Source: Agrococcus sediminis | Lineage (GTDB): Bacteria > Actinomycetota > Actinomycetes > Actinomycetales > Microbacteriaceae | Assembly (NCBI RefSeq): GCF_007923295.1 | Contig: NZ_VOIR01000013.1 | Span: 1-64,000, forward strand | Direction: 5' to 3' | Length of the DNA stretch: 64,000 nt | Part shown: positions 34,986 to 43,049 of the stretch, piece by piece | Numbering within the stretch: the stretch's first letter is position 1 | Layout of the letters: every line of letters begins with the position of its first letter | The notes under the pieces: generated by a model | What the model was told of the DNA's origin: nothing | Databases searched by the model: none | Seen by the model: only the letters and a program-made list of their open reading frames with translations | Translations under genes and position numbers: made by a program

Positions 34986-35161
34986 CGGCTCAGCGTAGGG
35001 CCAGGAGCCGGCTCGGCTCGCTCCCGGAGCGTCGACGCGAACGCGCCGATCAGCGCGAGCGCGGCGAGCGTGACGATGCCGGTCGCGCCGAGGATGAAGA
35101 GGTTCATGGGGTCGTCGAGCGCGATGGTCGCGTCGTGGACGGATGCGGCGATGCGGAGCAC
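34982..35161 (-). CDS. Small single-pass membrane protein (59 residues)
   Basis: A short frame from GTG 35161 to TGA 34982. The sequence starts VLRIAASVHDATIALDD, contains one clear membrane helix (MNLFILGATGIVTLAALALI) and ends in a charged tail (STLRERAEPAPGP). AGGAAG lies nine bases before the GTG. Its stop overlaps the PAP2 start as GTGA, a coupling that only makes sense if the small frame is translated. A start at the internal ATG would leave 41 residues. Function unknown; a PAP2 partner or regulator is a guess. Confidence 0.55.
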   Translation of the reverse strand: MLRIAASVHDATIALDDPMNLFILGATGIVTLAALALIGAFASTLRERAEPAPGPTLSR

Positions 35162-35244
35162 GGGGGCCTGCTTCCTGGTGGGTGGTCACGGTAGCCCGCG
35201 GGGCTGGGGGATCCCGGGGAGGCCTCGCCGGCACTCGATCCGAC

Positions 35245-35258
35245 ATAATGTGCATTAT
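35245..35258. promoter_or_regulatory. AT-rich palindrome, probable operator
   Basis: ATAATG-TG-CATTAT: two perfect 6-base arms in a very GC-rich genome. It lies downstream of the MarR gene stop and upstream of the small membrane ORF / PAP2 pair, where a dimeric repressor could bind. The MarR protein encoded next door is the obvious candidate. Confidence 0.5.
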
Positions 35259-35288
35259 CGGCGCTTGACGCAGGTGCGCCGGACGGGG

Positions 35289-35822
35289 CTAGGCGGTGAG
35301 CACGGGTGCCGGGGCCGGCTCCTCGTGCTCGTCGACCTGCTCGACGGCCGCGACCATCCGCTGCAGGAAGCTCGCGACGGCGAGGCGCTCGGTCTCGTCC
35401 ATGCTGTCGATGACGTCGATCATGCGACGGTGCATCGCGCCGAGCGTCGCGCGCACCTCGGTGTCGGTATCGGTCGTCGGCACGACGATCGTCGCGCGCC
35501 GGTCGTCGGGATGCGGCTCGCGGCGCACGTGGCCGCTGCGCACCAGGCGGTCGACGAGTGCCGTCACCGACGGCGACGCGAGCCCGAGGGCGTGCGCGAG
35601 ATCGCGCTGCCGCATGAGCTCGCCGCTGCGCTGTGTCTGCAGCAGGATGCGCAGCGCCAGCAGGTCGGTCTCGCCCATGCCCATCGACGAGCGCGTCCGG
35701 GCGCGCATCGCGCCCTCCGTCGCGCGGTACCGGCGCAGCAGGTTCAGCACGTCGACGCTCGTCGGCACGCCGTGCTGCGGGTACCAGTAGCCCGAGCCCT
35801 CGTTCGACTCCGCCTGCCGCAT
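35289..35822 (-). CDS. MarR-family transcriptional regulator
   Basis: A 177-residue winged-helix regulator. The DNA-binding part includes LLALRILLQTQRSGELMRQRDLAHALGLASPSVTALVDRLVRSGHVRREPHPDDRRA, given here as positions about 53-110, with the wing Asp-Asp-Arg-Arg typical of MarR. Dimerisation helices flank it on both sides, and the C-terminus is acidic. It is divergent from a small hypothetical gene; the intergenic region contains the palindrome TTCGATCGTCGAA, and a second palindrome lies past its stop. It probably controls one or both neighbouring units. The ligand is unknown. Confidence 0.92.
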   Translation of the reverse strand: MRQAESNEGSGYWYPQHGVPTSVDVLNLLRRYRATEGAMRARTRSSMGMGETDLLALRILLQTQRSGELMRQRDLAHALGLASPSVTALVDRLVRSGHVRREPHPDDRRATIVVPTTDTDTEVRATLGAMHRRMIDVIDSMDETERLAVASFLQRMVAAVEQVDEHEEPAPAPVLTA

Positions 35823-35911
35823 CTCCGCCTCCGCTCCTGTGCGCCGCGTCCCCCGGGCCGTGCCTGGGAATCCGCTGTCAGGTCCGACTATACCGTTCGA
35901 GCGTGATACAT

Positions 35912-35924
35912 TTCGATCGTCGAA
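35912..35924. promoter_or_regulatory. Palindrome in the marR upstream region
   Basis: TTCGA-TCG-TCGAA, flanked by AT-rich sequence (GTGATACATTTCG to CTAACGAATCTCGAA), between the divergent marR gene and the 103-residue hypothetical gene. Position and symmetry suggest an operator for autoregulation. The related TTCGA at 35896-35900 may be an extra half-site. Confidence 0.4.
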
Positions 35925-35948
35925 CTAACGAATCTCGAAGGAGCGGTC

Positions 35949-36260
35949 ATGACCGACACGATGGCAAGGCCGAACCGCTCCGAGACGATCGATGCGACCG
36001 CCGTGACGTGGGCCACGCCCGGCAACGGCCTCTGGGTCGCGAGCCGCGCCGACGACGACGGCCTGACGTTCCTGGGCTTCGTCGAGGAGAGCCTCGAGGA
36101 GTTCGTCGCGGTCGACGGCGCCGGCGCCTCGCTCGGCCGCTACCCCGACCTCGCGGCGGCGCAGGCGTCGTTCTCGATCGACGACGCGGCACCGATCCGC
36201 GACGGCTGGGACGCCGCAGGCGCCCGGCTCGTGCGCCCCTCGCGGCTGCGGCTGGGCTGA
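35949..36260 (+). CDS. Small acidic hypothetical protein
   Basis: A 103-residue soluble protein, Asp/Glu/Ala-rich, with strands VTWATPGNGLWVASR and LTFLGFVEES, and a helix DLAAAQASFSID. No known domain. A good GAAGGAG ribosome binding site precedes the ATG, and the upstream region is unusually AT-rich for this genome with a palindrome, so it is likely expressed under MarR control. Confidence 0.75.
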   Translation: MTDTMARPNRSETIDATAVTWATPGNGLWVASRADDDGLTFLGFVEESLEEFVAVDGAGASLGRYPDLAAAQASFSIDDAAPIRDGWDAAGARLVRPSRLRLG

Positions 36261-36290
36261 GCGGCGCTCCCCCGGCGCCCGCGGCCGCTC
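36259..36290. terminator. Hairpin overlapping two convergent stop codons
   Basis: GAGCGGC (36259-36265) pairs with GCCGCTC (36284-36290), enclosing an inner GCGC/GCGC pair. The arms overlap the stops of the 103-residue gene (plus) and the GNAT gene (minus), so it could end transcription both ways. Confidence 0.45.
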
Positions 36291-36789
36291 AGCGGCCGGC
36301 GAGCTCCGCGAGCCGCTCGCCCGAGAGCCGCTGCGTCGTCCACTCCGACATCGGCTCGGCGCCGATCGAGCGGTAGAAGGCGATCGAGGGCGCGTTCCAG
36401 TCGAGCACGGTCCACTCGAAGCGCCGGTAGCCGCGCTCGACGCACTCGGCCGCCAGCGCCGACATGAGCGCGCGGCCGTGGCCGCGCCCGCGCATCCGCT
36501 CGTCGACGTAGAGATCCTCGAGCCAGATGCCGTGCGTGCCCGTCCAGGTCGAGTAGGTGACGAACCAGATCGCGATGCCGACGATCGCGCCCTCGTGCTC
36601 GACCACGTGCGCGAAGACGCGCGGCTCGTCGCCGAAGAGGGCCGCCGTCAGCATCGGCGCGGTGTTCTCGACCGCGTCGGGCTCGCGCTCGTAGCGCGCG
36701 AGCGCCTCGATCATCGCGAGGATGCCGGGCTCGTCGCCGGGCCGCGCGGGGCGCAGCACCGCGCCGTCGGCGAGCGAGCGCGCCGTCAT
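36289..36789 (-). CDS. GNAT-family N-acetyltransferase
   Basis: A 166-residue acetyltransferase with LRPARPGDEPGILAMIEALARYE at the start, the motif WLEDLYVDERMRGRGHGRALM carrying the R-G-R-G-H-G acetyl-CoA loop, and DWNAPSIAFYRSIGAEPM. This order matches the diamine-acetyltransferase-like GNATs that act on small amines, but the substrate is not certain. ATG 36789 overlaps the stop of the transsulfuration gene as ATGA, so the two are co-translated. Confidence 0.9.
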   Translation of the reverse strand: MTARSLADGAVLRPARPGDEPGILAMIEALARYEREPDAVENTAPMLTAALFGDEPRVFAHVVEHEGAIVGIAIWFVTYSTWTGTHGIWLEDLYVDERMRGRGHGRALMSALAAECVERGYRRFEWTVLDWNAPSIAFYRSIGAEPMSEWTTQRLSGERLAELAGR

Positions 36790-37847
36790 GCCGCCAGCGC
36801 CCGCAGCAGGTCGTCGGCGAGGTCGTCGATGTGCTCGATGCCGACCGAGAGGCGGATGAGCCCCTCCGGGATGGTCGGTGCCTCGGTCGCCCACCGGCGC
36901 CGACGCTCGAGGGTGGACTCCACTCCCCCGAGGCTCGTCGCCGGGATCCACAGGCGCACGCGCTCGACGACGCGGTCGGCGGCCGCCGCATCGGCGAGCA
37001 CGATCGCGAGCACCGTCCCGAACCCGGGGTCGCGCACCTCGACGACGCCCGGCGCATCCGAGAGCCTGCGCGTCAGCTCGCGCGCGTTCGCCTGCGCGCG
37101 CTCGAGGCGCACCGAGAGGGTGCGCAGCCCCCGGAGCGCCATGAACGCCTCCATCGGGCCCGGGATCGCGCCGTGCAGCCCGCGATGCTGGCGGATGCGC
37201 TCGGCGAGGTCGGCGCTGCCGGTCGCGACCGCGCCGAGCACGATGTCGCTGTGCCCGGCGATGAGCTTCGTCGCGGAGTGCACCACGACGTCGGCGCCGT
37301 CCTCGAGCGGCCGCTGCACGAGCGGCGACGCGAACGTGCTGTCGACGACGCTCAGCGCGCCGGCAGCCCGCGCCGCGGCCGCGAGCCTCGCGATGTCGGC
37401 GACCTCGAGCGCGGGGTTCGTGGGCGACTCGATCCACACCATCGCCGCGCCGGGCATCGCCGCCTCGACCGCGGCGGCGTCGGCGATGTCGACCCGACGC
37501 ACCTCGAAGCGGCCCTCCGCGGCGCCGGTGTCGAGCAGCATCAGGGTGTGCTGGTATGCGTGCTGCGGCACGACGACCGCGCCGCCGTGCGGCACGAGCG
37601 CGGCGACCGCGCTCACCGCGGCCATGCCGCTCGCGAACGAGATGCACTCGCCGCCCTCGAGCGCGCCGAGCGCCTCCTCGAGCGCCGTCCACGACGGGTT
37701 GCCGTAGCGCGCGTACTCGAGCTCGCCGCCGGCGACGAACGCGCTCGCGAAGGTCACCGGCTCGTTGAAGGGGGCGCCGGGCACGTGGGCGGGGCGGCCC
37801 GCGCTCACCGTGACGGTCTCGGGACGGAGCGCAGCGCGATCAGACAT
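36786..37847 (-). CDS. Transsulfuration-family PLP enzyme (cystathionine gamma-synthase/lyase-like)
   Basis: A 353-residue PLP enzyme. Markers are EYARYGNPSWTALEEALGALEGG, ISFASGMAAVSAV, WIESPTNPALEV, VDSTFASPLVQRPLEDGAD, and the PLP lysine in VVHSATKLIAGHSDIVLG; the C-terminal RLSVGIEHIDDLADDL is also standard. Members act on cystathionine, homocysteine or methionine. It is shorter than the usual 380-400 residues, mostly at the N-terminus. Start ATG 37847 follows CAGGAT by six bases. It is divergent from the YcaQ-like gene. Confidence 0.9.
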   Translation of the reverse strand: MSDRAALRPETVTVSAGRPAHVPGAPFNEPVTFASAFVAGGELEYARYGNPSWTALEEALGALEGGECISFASGMAAVSAVAALVPHGGAVVVPQHAYQHTLMLLDTGAAEGRFEVRRVDIADAAAVEAAMPGAAMVWIESPTNPALEVADIARLAAAARAAGALSVVDSTFASPLVQRPLEDGADVVVHSATKLIAGHSDIVLGAVATGSADLAERIRQHRGLHGAIPGPMEAFMALRGLRTLSVRLERAQANARELTRRLSDAPGVVEVRDPGFGTVLAIVLADAAAADRVVERVRLWIPATSLGGVESTLERRRRWATEAPTIPEGLIRLSVGIEHIDDLADDLLRALAA

Positions 37848-37883
37848 GGCACCATCCTGGCACCGCGGCACTACCGTCGACGC

Positions 37884-38990
37884 ATGGCCGAGCCGCGCAC
37901 GATCCCGCGCGCCGAGGCGCGCCGCATCGCGGTGCGGGCGCAGCTGCTCGACGCCGACCGCGCGCTCGTCGGCGGCTCCGACGACCTCGTCGACGTGGCG
38001 CGGCACCTGACGCTGCTGCAGGTCAACGTCACCGACATCGTGATGCCCGCCGCCGAGCACGTCGCCTGGTCGCGGCTGGGGCACGCGATCGACGCCGGCG
38101 CGGTGCGCCGGGCGGCCGAGGTCGAGCAGTCGCCGTTCGAGTGGATCCTGCAGCCGTCGCCGCGCGAGCCGCACGCGGTGGCCCTCGTGCCGACGGCCGA
38201 CCTGCCGCTGCACCGACCCGAGATGGCCGCGGCCGCCGCACGCGGCGGCGAGTGGCTCGACCAGAACGCCGGCTTCCGCCAGCGGCTGCTCGAGCAGCTG
38301 CGCGCCGACGGGCCGCTCCCCCAGCGCGAGATCGACGACACCGCCGACGCGCCCTACGCCTCGAGCGGCTGGAACACCGGCCGCGACGTCGCCATGATGC
38401 TGGAGCACCTGCTGCGCGCCGGGGTCGTCGCGGTCGCCGAGCGCGCCGGCCTCGAGCGGGTGTGGGACCTCGCCGAGCGCGTGCTGCCGCCGGGTCCGTC
38501 GCTCGACGCGGCCGAGGCCGCCGCGGAGCGCGACCGCCGGCGGCTGCGCTCCCTCGGCATCGCGCGTCCGGCGCTCGTCGGCGACGCGGGCGTGCCGGTG
38601 CTCGTCGAGGGCACGCGGCGCGAGTGGCGGCTCGACGAGGCGGCGACCGCGGAGGGATTCGCCGGGCGCGTCGCGATCCTCTCCCCCGTCGACCGCCTCA
38701 TCGCCGAGCGGCGGCGCATGGCGGAGCTCTTCGCCTTCGACTACGCGCTCGAGCAGTACACGCCGGCGGCGAGGCGTCGCTGGGGCGCTTTCGCGCTGCC
38801 CATCCTCGACGGCGACCGGCTGGTGGGCAAGGTCGACGCCCGCACCGACCGCGACGCGGGCGCGCTGCGCGTGGCCCGCATCCACTGGGACGCGGAGCCC
38901 GACCGGCGCCTGCGGCGCGCCGTCGACGCCGAGCTCGAGTCGATGGCGGCGTGGCTCGGCGGCAGGCTGGTCGTGGCCGACGCGGGCTGA
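37884..38990 (+). CDS. Winged-helix DNA-binding protein, YcaQ/AlkZ-like glycosylase family
   Basis: A 368-residue member of the HTH_42 family, whose studied members remove crosslinked or bulky bases from DNA. Family stretches: LTLLQVNVTD with VAWSRLG (catalytic region, about residues 43-65), ASSGWNTGRDVAMMLEHLLRAGVV, LSPVDRLIAERRRMAELFAFDYALEQY and LVGKVDARTDRDAG. At the catalytic triplet, where characterised enzymes have Q-hydrophobic-Q or Q-hydrophobic-D, this protein has Q-V-N. A TACCGT box (37872-37877) ends six bases before the ATG, so it is probably leaderless. Confidence 0.85.
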   Translation: MAEPRTIPRAEARRIAVRAQLLDADRALVGGSDDLVDVARHLTLLQVNVTDIVMPAAEHVAWSRLGHAIDAGAVRRAAEVEQSPFEWILQPSPREPHAVALVPTADLPLHRPEMAAAAARGGEWLDQNAGFRQRLLEQLRADGPLPQREIDDTADAPYASSGWNTGRDVAMMLEHLLRAGVVAVAERAGLERVWDLAERVLPPGPSLDAAEAAAERDRRRLRSLGIARPALVGDAGVPVLVEGTRREWRLDEAATAEGFAGRVAILSPVDRLIAERRRMAELFAFDYALEQYTPAARRRWGAFALPILDGDRLVGKVDARTDRDAGALRVARIHWDAEPDRRLRRAVDAELESMAAWLGGRLVVADAG

Positions 38991-39010
38991 GCGCTCGCTA
39001 GCCTTGCCGC

Positions 39011-39928
39011 GTGCCCGAGCTCGTCGTCATCGGCAACCCCACGGCCCGCGGTGCCGCGCGGGCCGTCGACGCCGTGCTGCGCGAGGCGGCGCGCGCGGGC
39101 CTCGACGCGCGGGTCGCTGCGACCACCGCGGCCGAGCCGGGCGGCCCGCAGGCCCGCGCGGCGCTCGCAGCCGGGGCGGATGCGGTCGTGGCGGTCGGCG
39201 GCGACGGCACGGTCCGTGCGGTCGCGGCCGAGCTCGCGCACACCGGCATGCCGCTCGGCATCGTGCCTGCCGGCACGGCCAACCTGTTCGCGAGGAACCT
39301 CGACCTGCCGCTGCACGACGTCGCCGCCGCGGCGCGCGCCGCGGTCTCCGGCCCGACCGCGCACATCGACCTCGGCCGCGTGGTGCTGACGCGCGCCGGC
39401 GGCGAGCGCGAGCCGGAGGCGCCGTTCCTGGTCGTCGTCGGGGTCGGGAACGACGCGCTCGCCGTCGAGGCGTCGTCGCTGCGCGCGAAGCGCCGGCTCG
39501 GCTGGCTCTCCTACGTCGCCGCGGGCGCGCGCCGCTTCGGGCACCCGAGCTTCGCCGTGCGCGGCCGCTTCGACGGCGGGCCGGTCGAGGCGGCCCGCGC
39601 GTGGAGCGTGCTCGTGCACAACGCCGCGCGCATCCCCGCGGGGCTGCGGGTGCTGCCGGGCACCCGGCTCGACGACGGACTGCTGCATGTGGCCACGGTG
39701 AGCCCGCGCCACCTCGCGCACTGGGGCCGCATCGCAGCCGCGGGCGCGGGGCTCGCGCGCGCGGAGGGCGTGCTGCGGCACCGGCGCGCCGAGCGGGTGA
39801 CGCTCGGCGCCGTCGACGCCCCGATGCCCGTGCAGCTCGACGGCGACCCGGCGGGCAGGGCTGAGCGGATCGACGCGCGCATCGATCACGCCGCGCTCAG
39901 GGTGCGGGTGCCAGGATCGGAGCCGTGA
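39011..39928 (+). CDS. Diacylglycerol/lipid kinase family protein
   Basis: A 305-residue soluble or peripheral lipid kinase. The nucleotide-binding motif is VAVGGDGTVRAVA (about residue 63), followed by LGIVPAGTANLFARNLDLP and the C-terminal PVQLDGDPAG that closes the second domain. Such enzymes phosphorylate diacylglycerol to phosphatidic acid or related lipids. A TAGCCT box (38999-39004) ends six bases before GTG 39011, indicating a leaderless message. Its stop overlaps the start of the APP1-type phosphatase gene, which would run the reverse reaction. Confidence 0.9.
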   Translation: MPELVVIGNPTARGAARAVDAVLREAARAGLDARVAATTAAEPGGPQARAALAAGADAVVAVGGDGTVRAVAAELAHTGMPLGIVPAGTANLFARNLDLPLHDVAAAARAAVSGPTAHIDLGRVVLTRAGGEREPEAPFLVVVGVGNDALAVEASSLRAKRRLGWLSYVAAGARRFGHPSFAVRGRFDGGPVEAARAWSVLVHNAARIPAGLRVLPGTRLDDGLLHVATVSPRHLAHWGRIAAAGAGLARAEGVLRHRRAERVTLGAVDAPMPVQLDGDPAGRAERIDARIDHAALRVRVPGSEP

Positions 39929-40980
39929 ATCCCTCCGAGGCCCTGGCCAAGCTGCGCGCGACCCCCGAGGGCGCGCTCGAGTCCGTGCTCGCCCAGATCG
40001 ACCTGCAGCGCACGGTCGACGCCATCGCCGGCAACCTCCTCACGGGGCTCCTGCGCCGACGGGAGCGGCGCGAGCTCGTGCAGCTGCTGTGCGTCGACCG
40101 CTCCGCCGAGCTGAGCCCCGCCATGCGCGCGCGCATCGTGCACGCGCTGCGCGGCCTGCCGCTCGATCCGACGGTGTCGCACGGCGTGCGCAGCATGCTG
40201 CTGTCGCTCACGGGCGAGCCGTTCCGCGACATGAAGTACCTGCTGAACGCCTCCGGCGACCGGCACGACCTCGAGCACGTCGTCTACGAGCGGCTGCTGC
40301 CAGCCGACCGCGAGGCGGTGCTCGCCCACATCGCCGCCGAGGCCGCCGACTCCCCCGTCCACGACCTCCGCATCCTGTGCGACATCGACGACACGGTGCG
40401 CGCCATGCTGCACGAGACGCGCTACCCGCGCGGCATCGTCTACCCGGGCGTGGTCGAGCTGCTCATCGAGCTCGACGAGGGCCACTCCGGCGAGCCGTCG
40501 CGCCCCGGCGACCTGACGTTCGTCACCGCGCGCCCCGAGGGGCCCCGCGGCCTCATCGAGCAGTACACGCGCGGCGGGCTCGCCGACCTGGGGCTGCCGC
40601 CGCACGCGGTGCTCGGCGGCTCCTTCCTCAACCTCTTCACGAAGAAGTCGATCAAGCAGCGCAAGCTGCAGAACTTCGACCGGGAGCGCGAGCTGTTCCC
40701 CGAGTGCCGCTTCATGTTCCTCGGCGACAGCGGCCAGGCCGACCCGCAGGTGGGCGCCGAGATGCTGCGCCGCGGCGCGGGCCTCGGCGTGGCAGTGCTC
40801 ATCCACGAGGTCGTGCCCGTCGAGGGCGCGGCGCGCGCCGAGCTCGAGGCCGCCGGCATCCGCTTCCACTCCTCCTACGACGAGGCGGCGCGCATCGCGC
40901 ACGAGCTGGGCCTGCTCGACGACGAGGGCCGCGACCGGGTCGTGGCCGCGGTCGCCGACGGGGTGCAGCCCACGGCCTAG
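39925..40980 (+). CDS. APP1-type phosphatidate phosphatase (DUF2183)
   Basis: A 351-residue protein with the App1 catalytic domain in its second half: CDIDDTVRAM (D-x-D-x-T nucleophile motif, near residue 153), FVTARPEGPRGLIEQY, FTKKSIKQRKLQNFD with the conserved lysines, and FMFLGDSGQADPQVG with the metal-binding Asp. Yeast App1 dephosphorylates phosphatidic acid. The first 140 residues are helical and of unknown role. The GTG start overlaps the lipid kinase stop as GTGA, so kinase and phosphatase are made together. Confidence 0.9.
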   Translation: MNPSEALAKLRATPEGALESVLAQIDLQRTVDAIAGNLLTGLLRRRERRELVQLLCVDRSAELSPAMRARIVHALRGLPLDPTVSHGVRSMLLSLTGEPFRDMKYLLNASGDRHDLEHVVYERLLPADREAVLAHIAAEAADSPVHDLRILCDIDDTVRAMLHETRYPRGIVYPGVVELLIELDEGHSGEPSRPGDLTFVTARPEGPRGLIEQYTRGGLADLGLPPHAVLGGSFLNLFTKKSIKQRKLQNFDRERELFPECRFMFLGDSGQADPQVGAEMLRRGAGLGVAVLIHEVVPVEGAARAELEAAGIRFHSSYDEAARIAHELGLLDDEGRDRVVAAVADGVQPTA

Positions 40981-41039
40981 CCCGGGCCGCCTAGCCCCGC
41001 CGCGCGAGCGATGCCGCTCGACGGGGCCGGCCGTCCCGC

Positions 41040-43049
41040 CTACTGCCCGTGGTTCCGCTGCGTCGGCAGGTGCTTCGCCCACCAGCGCAGCACGTGCTCG
41101 AAGCGCTCGACGCGGTGCCGCGGCTGGCCCGAGCGCGTCAGCTCGTGGTTCTCGCCCGGGAACAGCAGCAGCGCCGTCTCGACGCCGTTGCGCTTGAGGG
41201 CGGCCCAGTAGCGCTGCGCCTGCTCGGGCGGGCACCGCCAGTCCTGCTCGGAGTGCACGACGAGCGTCGGCGTCCGCACGTCCCCGACGCGCGCCATCGG
41301 GCTCTGCGCCCGCATCGCATCCGGGTCGGTGCCGGTGTACTCGCCGCCGAAGAACCAGCCGATGTCGCTCGTTCCGGCGAACGACTCGGGGTCGAGGAAG
41401 CCGCGCTCGACGATCGCCGCGGCGAAGCGGTGGTCGTGCGCGATCGTCCAAGCCGTGAGGTAGCCGCCGTAGGAGCCGCCCATGATGCCGAGCCGCTCGC
41501 GGTCGAGCTCGGAGTGGGCGTCGATGGATGCGTCGAGGAAGTCGAGTGCGTCTGCCATGTCGACCGTGCCCATGGCCTGGCGGATCGCGATGCCGTGCTC
41601 GCGCCCGTAGCCGGCCGAGCCGCGCGGGTTGCACTGCACGACCGCGTAGCCGGCGTCGACCGCGACCTGCGCCTCGTCGAACACGCCCACGCCGTACTGC
41701 GCGAACGGCCCGCCGTGGATGTTCAGCAGCACGGGGTGCGGCCCCTCGCCCTCGGGCACCCAGACCCAGCCGTGCACCGTGCCGCCGTCGCGGGTGGGGA
41801 ACTCGTGCTCGACGGGCGCGGCGACGCCGGCCTCCGCGAGGGGCGCGCCGAAGTCGGTGAGCACGGTCACGCCGCGGTCGTCGAGCACGGCCACCTCGCC
41901 CGCGGATGTCGGCGTCGCGACGGTCGCGACGGTGACGCCGTCGCCCACGCCGTGGCCGATGACCTCGACGTCGCCGCCGATGAGCTCCTTCGAGCCGCCG
42001 CCGGTGACGTGCACGAGCAGGACGCGGCCGCGGCGGCGCTGCTGCACGAGCACGCCGTCCTCGACGACGGTCGCGTGGCTGCCCGGCTCGCCCAGGTCGA
42101 CGGTGTCGCCCTCGGTGACCTCCTCCGGGTGCGCGCCGGGGTGCTCGAGCACGAACAGCTGCGTGCTGCGGCCGACGAAGTCGCGACCGGACTCCCCCAT
42201 CTGCTGCGCGAGCAGCACGAAGCCGCCGTCGGGCGTCGGCTGCACCTCGGCGACCGAGAGCCCGGCGCGCGAGCTGAGGATCGTGTGCGGCTCGCCCTCG
42301 GCGACGCCCGCGTCGAACTCGACGACCGCGTTCAGCAGGTCGTCGTCGCGGGTGTCGTGGCGCGCCGTGATGCACAGCACGCGCTCGCCGTCGGCCGAGA
42401 AGGCCGGCGCCGAGTGGTCGAACTCGCCGTGGCTGAGGCGGATGGCCTCCGGCGCGTGCGGGGCGTCGTCGATGCGACCCGGCTCGTCGTGCGGGTGCGC
42501 GGCGCGCTCGTAGCGGGGCTCGCCGTCGAGGTCGGGCAGCGGCGCGACGAACAGGTGCGACCGGCGGCCGATGAGGCTGCCGGTGCCGTTGGCCAGGTTG
42601 CGGTTGCGCGTGATGAGGCGCGCGGGCTCCTGCGCGGCGCTCACGCCCTCGACCGAGCCGTAGCGGCCCGGCTCGAGCACGGCTGCCGTGAAGGCGATGC
42701 GGGTGCCGTCGGGCGAGACGGCGTACTCGAGCACGCCGCCGGGCTGCGCGGTGGCCTGCACCGGCTCGCCGCCGTCGACGCGCATCGCCCACACCTGCGG
42801 CTTGCCGGCATCGTCGTCGCGCACGAGCAGCAGCGTGCCGCCGTCGGGCGTGAGGCGCGGCGAGCGGTCGGCGACGCCGCCGGTGATGCGGCGCCGGGCT
42901 CCGTCGCGCAGCGACACGCGCCACAGCTGGCCGACGTTGCGGTTGGCGCGGAGGCTCGGCCTCGAGGCGGCGACCACGGCGTACTCGCCGCTCGGGTGGA
43001 CGGCCGGGCGGGAGAGCGAGACGAGGCGCTCGATGTCGTCGGCGCGCAT
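41040..43049 (-). CDS. S9-family serine peptidase (prolyl-oligopeptidase type)
   Basis: A 669-residue cytoplasmic-looking peptidase. The N-terminal two thirds form a beta propeller with repeats such as DRSPRLTPDGGTLLLVRDD and YAVSPDGTRIAFTAA. The alpha/beta hydrolase domain carries NIHGGPFAQYG, the nucleophile in MGGSYGGYLTAW, Asp in VVHSEQDWRCPP and His in PGENHELTRSG. Members cleave short peptides, often acyl-aminoacyl or dipeptidyl substrates. ATG 43049 shares a base with the SDR stop (TGATG), so the two are translationally coupled. No signal peptide. Confidence 0.94.
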   Translation of the reverse strand: MRADDIERLVSLSRPAVHPSGEYAVVAASRPSLRANRNVGQLWRVSLRDGARRRITGGVADRSPRLTPDGGTLLLVRDDDAGKPQVWAMRVDGGEPVQATAQPGGVLEYAVSPDGTRIAFTAAVLEPGRYGSVEGVSAAQEPARLITRNRNLANGTGSLIGRRSHLFVAPLPDLDGEPRYERAAHPHDEPGRIDDAPHAPEAIRLSHGEFDHSAPAFSADGERVLCITARHDTRDDDLLNAVVEFDAGVAEGEPHTILSSRAGLSVAEVQPTPDGGFVLLAQQMGESGRDFVGRSTQLFVLEHPGAHPEEVTEGDTVDLGEPGSHATVVEDGVLVQQRRRGRVLLVHVTGGGSKELIGGDVEVIGHGVGDGVTVATVATPTSAGEVAVLDDRGVTVLTDFGAPLAEAGVAAPVEHEFPTRDGGTVHGWVWVPEGEGPHPVLLNIHGGPFAQYGVGVFDEAQVAVDAGYAVVQCNPRGSAGYGREHGIAIRQAMGTVDMADALDFLDASIDAHSELDRERLGIMGGSYGGYLTAWTIAHDHRFAAAIVERGFLDPESFAGTSDIGWFFGGEYTGTDPDAMRAQSPMARVGDVRTPTLVVHSEQDWRCPPEQAQRYWAALKRNGVETALLLFPGENHELTRSGQPRHRVERFEHVLRWWAKHLPTQRNHGQ

